DNA from: Haliclona indistincta
Lineage: Eukaryota; Porifera; Demospongiae; Haplosclerida; Chalinidae
Length of the DNA: 64,000 bases
Direction: 5' to 3'
NCBI GenBank assembly: GCA_964017065.1
Contig: OZ024791.1
Span: 5,136,547-5,200,546, forward strand
Each line of letters opens with the position of its first letter. The first letter of the stretch is position 1. The notes under the pieces were generated by a model that was not told where the DNA came from, made no database searches, and was given only the letters and a program-made list of their open reading frames with translations. Position numbers and translations under genes: made by a program. Of this stretch, positions 59,407-64,000 are shown piece by piece.

Positions 59407-59760
59407 CTGAAAATAAAACTGCAGTACAGGAAGAGTACAACGCGGCCTTCAATAGAAACCCACGGCTAGCAACATCAACAATATTGTGCACCCGAGCTAA
59501 AATTGTTTTCTTCAGCCGGAAGAACACGCTAGCCGTACAAGTATTGCAACCCTTGACATAATGAATAGCATTAACTATGATCTAATTGCTGCATCACGCT
59601 ACACCACTTGAGTGAACAGCGAATTGATCTCGATAGTTTAGACAACAATAGATAAGCAAGCAGACGTGTTAATTTAGTCAAAGCAGTGATCACTGCCTTC
59701 AGCAGATGCTGCTGAAGTATTAGCCCCTCCCCCCCACACACAAGATAACACATTAAATTT

Positions 59761-59766
59761 TTTATT
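59761..59766 (-). terminator. Candidate polyadenylation signal of ARGLU1
   Basis: A minus-strand AATAAA lies about 20 bp past the stop codon, implying a very short 3' UTR. Transcription of the Sox gene on the same strand would begin only about 200 bp further on. Confidence 0.45.
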
Positions 59767-59783
59767 AGAAACACAGCATTGAA

Positions 59784-62700
59784 CTACATAATCTTTGGTT
59801 TGATGTCAAAGCTAAGTCGTGGTCTAGTAGTGCCACGTCTATTGAGAACTATCTCCTGTTGACTCTTGTCAGCTTTTCGCTGAGCTCTCTCCAACAGTCT
59901 CCTCTCCTCCTCCATTTTTCGCTTCTGCTCAATAATTTGTAATCTCTCTTCATCCTAGAGAACACAAAGGGACAACATATGAATCTGTTAATAAGATCTA
60001 TCATTAAGGTAATTGGAGAGCAGGTGAGCTAATTACCATAGAGAGAGGTAAGTATGCAAGGAACACTTTAGACTGAATCCCCAAAGTGAGAGCAATATTG
60101 TACAACAATACAGTGAAATTACCTGTTACCTACCACCTTAATGTATATTCAACAAGCATTCTGCATACGGTTCATCTTATAGCTGCTCCCTTTCAGCAGA
60201 CATCCGTTGAATAGATATCACTAGCTCATGTCGGTAAAAGGCATATGCATGTGTTCACAATTTGTTACAGGACATGTACAGCAACATGCATGTTAGTCTG
60301 GTTTTCTCTTTCAAAGTGGCTAAATTTTCCACAAGCAATGAACAGAGTGCCCGCCATGATCGTACCAGTTTCCTCTGAGCTTCCAGGATTTTTTGATTGT
60401 TCTCCTCCATAATGGCCTGGAGTCTGAGCTGTTCCTTCGCCTGCTCATCCTAGGAGAATGCAAGTCATGATAAAGATGCTGTGTGTATAACACTACTGGT
60501 ACTGACACTAGCAGAGATCATTCAGTAATGTACACATATAACATAGCAACAATAACACATAAACAGCATAATCACAAACATAACAACTAATAATTATCAA
60601 TGAATATTATTCCACTATGGTAAACACACTAGAGCCTGAGGGAATGAGAATACAATAGAAGTGGTGTGGCCTATTAGGGCTGGCCCAGTCAAGAACTACA
60701 GCTGCACCCAAGGGTTGGTCCACAGGCAACCTTTTGTGTGAGGTGTTGATGGAAGGACACAATAGACAGTTTTGGTAGTGTTTCTTAATCTGTCTAGAAA
60801 GTTCCATACAATAATGCCTTTGTTGTCCAGTGTAGAAACATTCTTATCACAAGCAGTCACCACAGGTGCAAGCTGAACTCTGTCCTACAAATACTGTAAG
60901 CGGCAATGATCTTTCATCTGAAACCCAAGTGTAAACTAATGACATCACTAACATCATTCCTTGTAGCTCTACTAGTTGTCAGCACCACTCATACTGGGAC
61001 ATAGCCAGCTAGGGTTAGTGGTGGTGGTGGTGGTGCCATCACGCAATATGAAACCTATCAATGCACACTCCCAGTACAATAGCGCTGGGATCAATTATAC
61101 ACAGCAACATTGATACTATAGATTCCTTAATATTCGATTTCTCATGACCGCACCCACTACAAACATTGAGCTGCCCTTATTTTTAAAATGAATTTTTAAA
61201 TGACGCAATCTAAGCTACCACAAACAACAAGGCTATTAATTAGAGACCAACAAGCCAATTCACAGATAATAACGATAATTATTGTACACCACCAACATAA
61301 AGAAAGGATTATTAGATGATGGATATTAAGATAACTAATAAACATACACCTGGGGACCCAGTGACCCTACCAGTGTAAACACATCGAAAACACTATAGGA
61401 GCCAGCAGGGCCAGTCGGTTACCTTACTAGATTAGCCATGTTGGGGTCATTAAAATGAATACTTGAAACATTATATACACTGCGTCGCCAGTGATAATGC
61501 AGGAGCGATAAGTTGTAATAGCTGTGGTGGATCAATGGCTGTGTGTCATGTGGGTGTATTGAACAGTATATTGTTACAATCTCTGACCTTCTTTTTCTCC
61601 TCCTCTTCCTCCTGAGCTCGTTGCTTACGCTCAAGTTCCTGCAGCATTTGCTGTTCCATCAGGCGCTTGGCCTCCTCTACCTGTCGCATCACTTCAGCCT
61701 CAATCTCGTCTTTTCTTTTCTCAATCTCTTCTTTTACTCGTTTAGCAACCAACTCCTCTACTCTCTTAGCTGTCTCATCTTCAACCAATCTTTCCTCTAA
61801 CTCTTCTTGTCGTCTACACAACAACATCACAATGAAGATTATAAATCGTAGACAAAATAATTATTTAATTTTAACAGTACCCATGGAGATATCACATTTA
61901 TTATAGAGGTTTCAATTTGAATTATTGTTACTATTGTGAAAGGCATTATCATTACAAAAGTTGTACACACAGCACATTACATAGACTAGGGAATTAATAG
62001 GAGCATGATAACAATAATTATCATGACATGACATTGCTAGATAGTCTAGTAAGATGATATCAGAGTAGACAGATAACGGAAATACAAGCATCACTGCCCT
62101 ATCAGAACTATTTCATGTGATGTAATTACTTGGAGCTACAAATCACCATAGTAAGCTTCATATCACTCATTTTAACAAAAGACCAGTTCAGATAAACTAT
62201 AACAGCATGTGTGGGCTAGTCCCTTGGGTTCAACTGGTAAAATTGATATACACTGTATTGCATAGTAACAGATGACCTCAGGCCTTATAGGGCAGTGCCA
62301 TTATCAACCGACCACACAAACTAGACTCCACTGAACAATAGGAAGCCACAAATCCCACAACTAAGCCACTAAAGAGCTGTTACATAACTCCCAATGAATA
62401 TAGTTAACACTGCGGTGACTAGTGCTGCACAGGGTTGAGACTGCCCAGAGTCTTCACAGAAGCAACAAAATAGGCTGAGCACCAAACAGCTGTAGACAGT
62501 GTATTGATGACCTTGTGATAGACACAATACACTTGCAGCCAACAAAGACAGCATAATTGCAACAGCAAAACAAAGCACCTTGTAGCATGACCAAGACTAG
62601 GCAGTGTCTTTAACATTCCTAGACATTGTTACTTTTCCTATTTTAGCATGTTCCTAGAGTTTTGTTTGTGATGTATTAAAACTTGGGCGTGAAAGGGAGG

Positions 62701-64000
62701 CTTGACTGAACCCATTTATCTATGAAACACAAACACAGGTAGTAAGATACTTGACTTGTACTTCAACAAGTCACAGTAACACCCAAGTTTTTTAATGTTA
62801 AAGAGGAAACTATCTTATTTCATAGAAAAGAAAGCTGTAGAGCTGTTTTGAACTTCCACTAAATGATTAAGATAACTATAGTTGACTTGCACCTTGTAGA
62901 CCAGTTTGCACACACCTGACTGGATGTGTGCTGTTCAATCTTTAGTAGCAACAGCTCTCCAGGGTTGTTGATGAATATACTCTGTCCATTTTTCAGACCA
63001 TAGCAACAGCAAACAGACAACATGAACCATGACCACAGACAAGCAACCATGCAGTTGCTATGCAACTCAACTGGTCAACATCACTTATTAGTTAATTTAG
63101 TATAGTTTGTTTATTTTTTCCCTACACCTTAGTGTTACCTAAAGAGGCTTTAATTATTGTGTTTGTACTTTAATTAACTATTTACTTTTGTCTTATTTCT
63201 TAATATTTTTTTTCTCCTTACACCTTAGTGGCACTATAAAAAGATTATCATAAATATTAAGTTAATGAGGAGAGGACACTAGGTCTCTAATAGTGTACCG
63301 ATAAAATGGATACTTCACTGTACATGATCTGATAGTGTAAAAGCACATTCTTCTTTCTATTGATGCATAATACATAGACACACAATGTGACCTTCAAGAA
63401 AGCGTTACTGTGAATGCGTGGGTGCTATAATGAAATCACTACACACTGCTGTCCGTGGAAAGGATATTATTTTAACAGTGCTAACAAGATACTTGGAAAA
63501 CTTGGCTGCACTCACAGCAAGTAACAATACCAATCTGGCTTGTTTCGTGAGTTCATAAACATGAAATGTAGATCAACACGTGTTACATAATGTACGTGTA
63601 GATTACGTAACTCAAAATAAGGCGTGGCTCGTAGAAAACCACGCCCCATATACTAACTTTCTTCTTTGGCGTTCTTCTTCAATTCTTCTCTCTTCTTCTT
63701 CTCTTTTCCTTCTTTCGTCATCTTCTTTTCTTTCACTTCGCCTGCTCGTGTGACGACCAAATCTACAAGACAAAACCACACAAAATATTACCTTCACATG
63801 CTTTCAAGCCACATACCTGTCTTTGCTTCTGCTTCTACTCCTCGAGTGACTTCTAGCTCGTTCCCTGTCCCTATGTCTACGCCTTGACTCACGCGAACGG
63901 TCTCTCGAGCGCTTTTTTGGAGAGTCAGGGGTTCTGGATCTTGAACGTCTTCTTCTGCTGCTTCTGACCGGAGAACGACTCCACGATCGAGAAGCTCTTC
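59784..64000 (-). CDS. ARGLU1: ARGLU1 (arginine and glutamate rich protein 1) homologue, 5' end beyond window
   Basis: ARGLU1 is a nuclear splicing modulator and transcriptional coactivator with an RS-rich N-terminus and a Glu-rich helical C-terminus. The exons seen are 63817-64000 (RS repeats, [18 protein letters not shown]), 63658-63762 ([15 protein letters not shown]), 61588-61813 ([38 protein letters not shown]), 60366-60449 ([17 protein letters not shown]) and 59784-59954, ending [15 protein letters not shown]. The KRKDEIE, EAKR.ME and RP.LSF landmarks are specific to the family. The start codon lies beyond base 64000. Introns here are much longer than in neighbouring genes (about 0.4, 1.1 and 1.8 kb). 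Confidence 0.9.
60450..61587. other. ARGLU1 intron, 1.1 kb
   Basis: No coding exon was recognised. A short GTG microsatellite sits at about 61016-61035. Confidence 0.5.
61814..63657. other. ARGLU1 intron, 1.8 kb
   Basis: This is AT-rich with no recognised coding exon. Two near-copies of a pyrimidine tract plus CTACACCTTAGTG or CTTACACCTTAGTG occur near 63110-63135 and 63205-63232, and each looks like a splice acceptor on the plus strand. They are probably a small duplication. Confidence 0.45.

Noticed and set aside
63240..63322. Possible further copy of the CAGTGGAACC MITE (GGACAC, CACTGTA motifs)
   Set aside because: The match is too weak and has no paired inverted end or TA duplication that I can define.

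Overview
The window is eukaryotic and looks like a compact metazoan genome, most likely a demosponge. Most introns are 45-120 bp, flanking genes sit a few hundred bases apart, and the housekeeping orthologues (importin-5, ZSWIM7, MPDU1, a TMTC protein, a Sox factor, ARGLU1) are clearly animal. The sponge assignment is inferred from gene compactness and gene character; nothing in the window proves it.

About two thirds of the window (1-43351) is a minus-strand family of secreted sushi (CCP) repeat proteins. At the left edge is a short CCP gene that runs out of the window (1-1217). Next come three near-identical, head-to-tail giant genes (1545-10735, 12941-22584, 25101-34739). Each has a signal peptide, 34-36 CCP modules encoded one per exon, and one large C-terminal exon for a tyrosinase-fold domain. 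A fourth, older relative (35438-43351) has 28 more diverged CCP modules and its own tyrosinase-like exon. In the three copies every recognisable type-3 copper ligand histidine is substituted, so these look like pseudo-enzymes. The CCP exons of the three copies form a nested repeat: monomer about 232 bp, alternating two-type dimer about 463 bp, six-module unit about 1390 bp. This points to very recent unequal exchange and homogenisation, introns included.

The spacers between the three copies hold duplicated TATA promoters, a decayed fragment of the left-edge CCP gene, non-LTR retrotransposon tails and two kinds of MITE. One MITE has a matching empty site at the third copy.

From 43644 rightwards the content is conserved and ordinary. 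It comprises an importin-5 gene (+), a ZSWIM7/SWS1 gene (+), MPDU1 (-), a TMTC O-mannosyltransferase-type gene (+), a Sox HMG-box gene (-) and the 3' part of ARGLU1 (-), which leaves the window at 64000. Two gene pairs are divergent over less than 300 bp (fourth sushi gene/IPO5 and MPDU1/TMTC). Two pairs are convergent (ZSWIM7/MPDU1 and TMTC/Sox).

Exon coordinates below come from reading splice sites and reading-frame continuity by eye. No transcript data were available.
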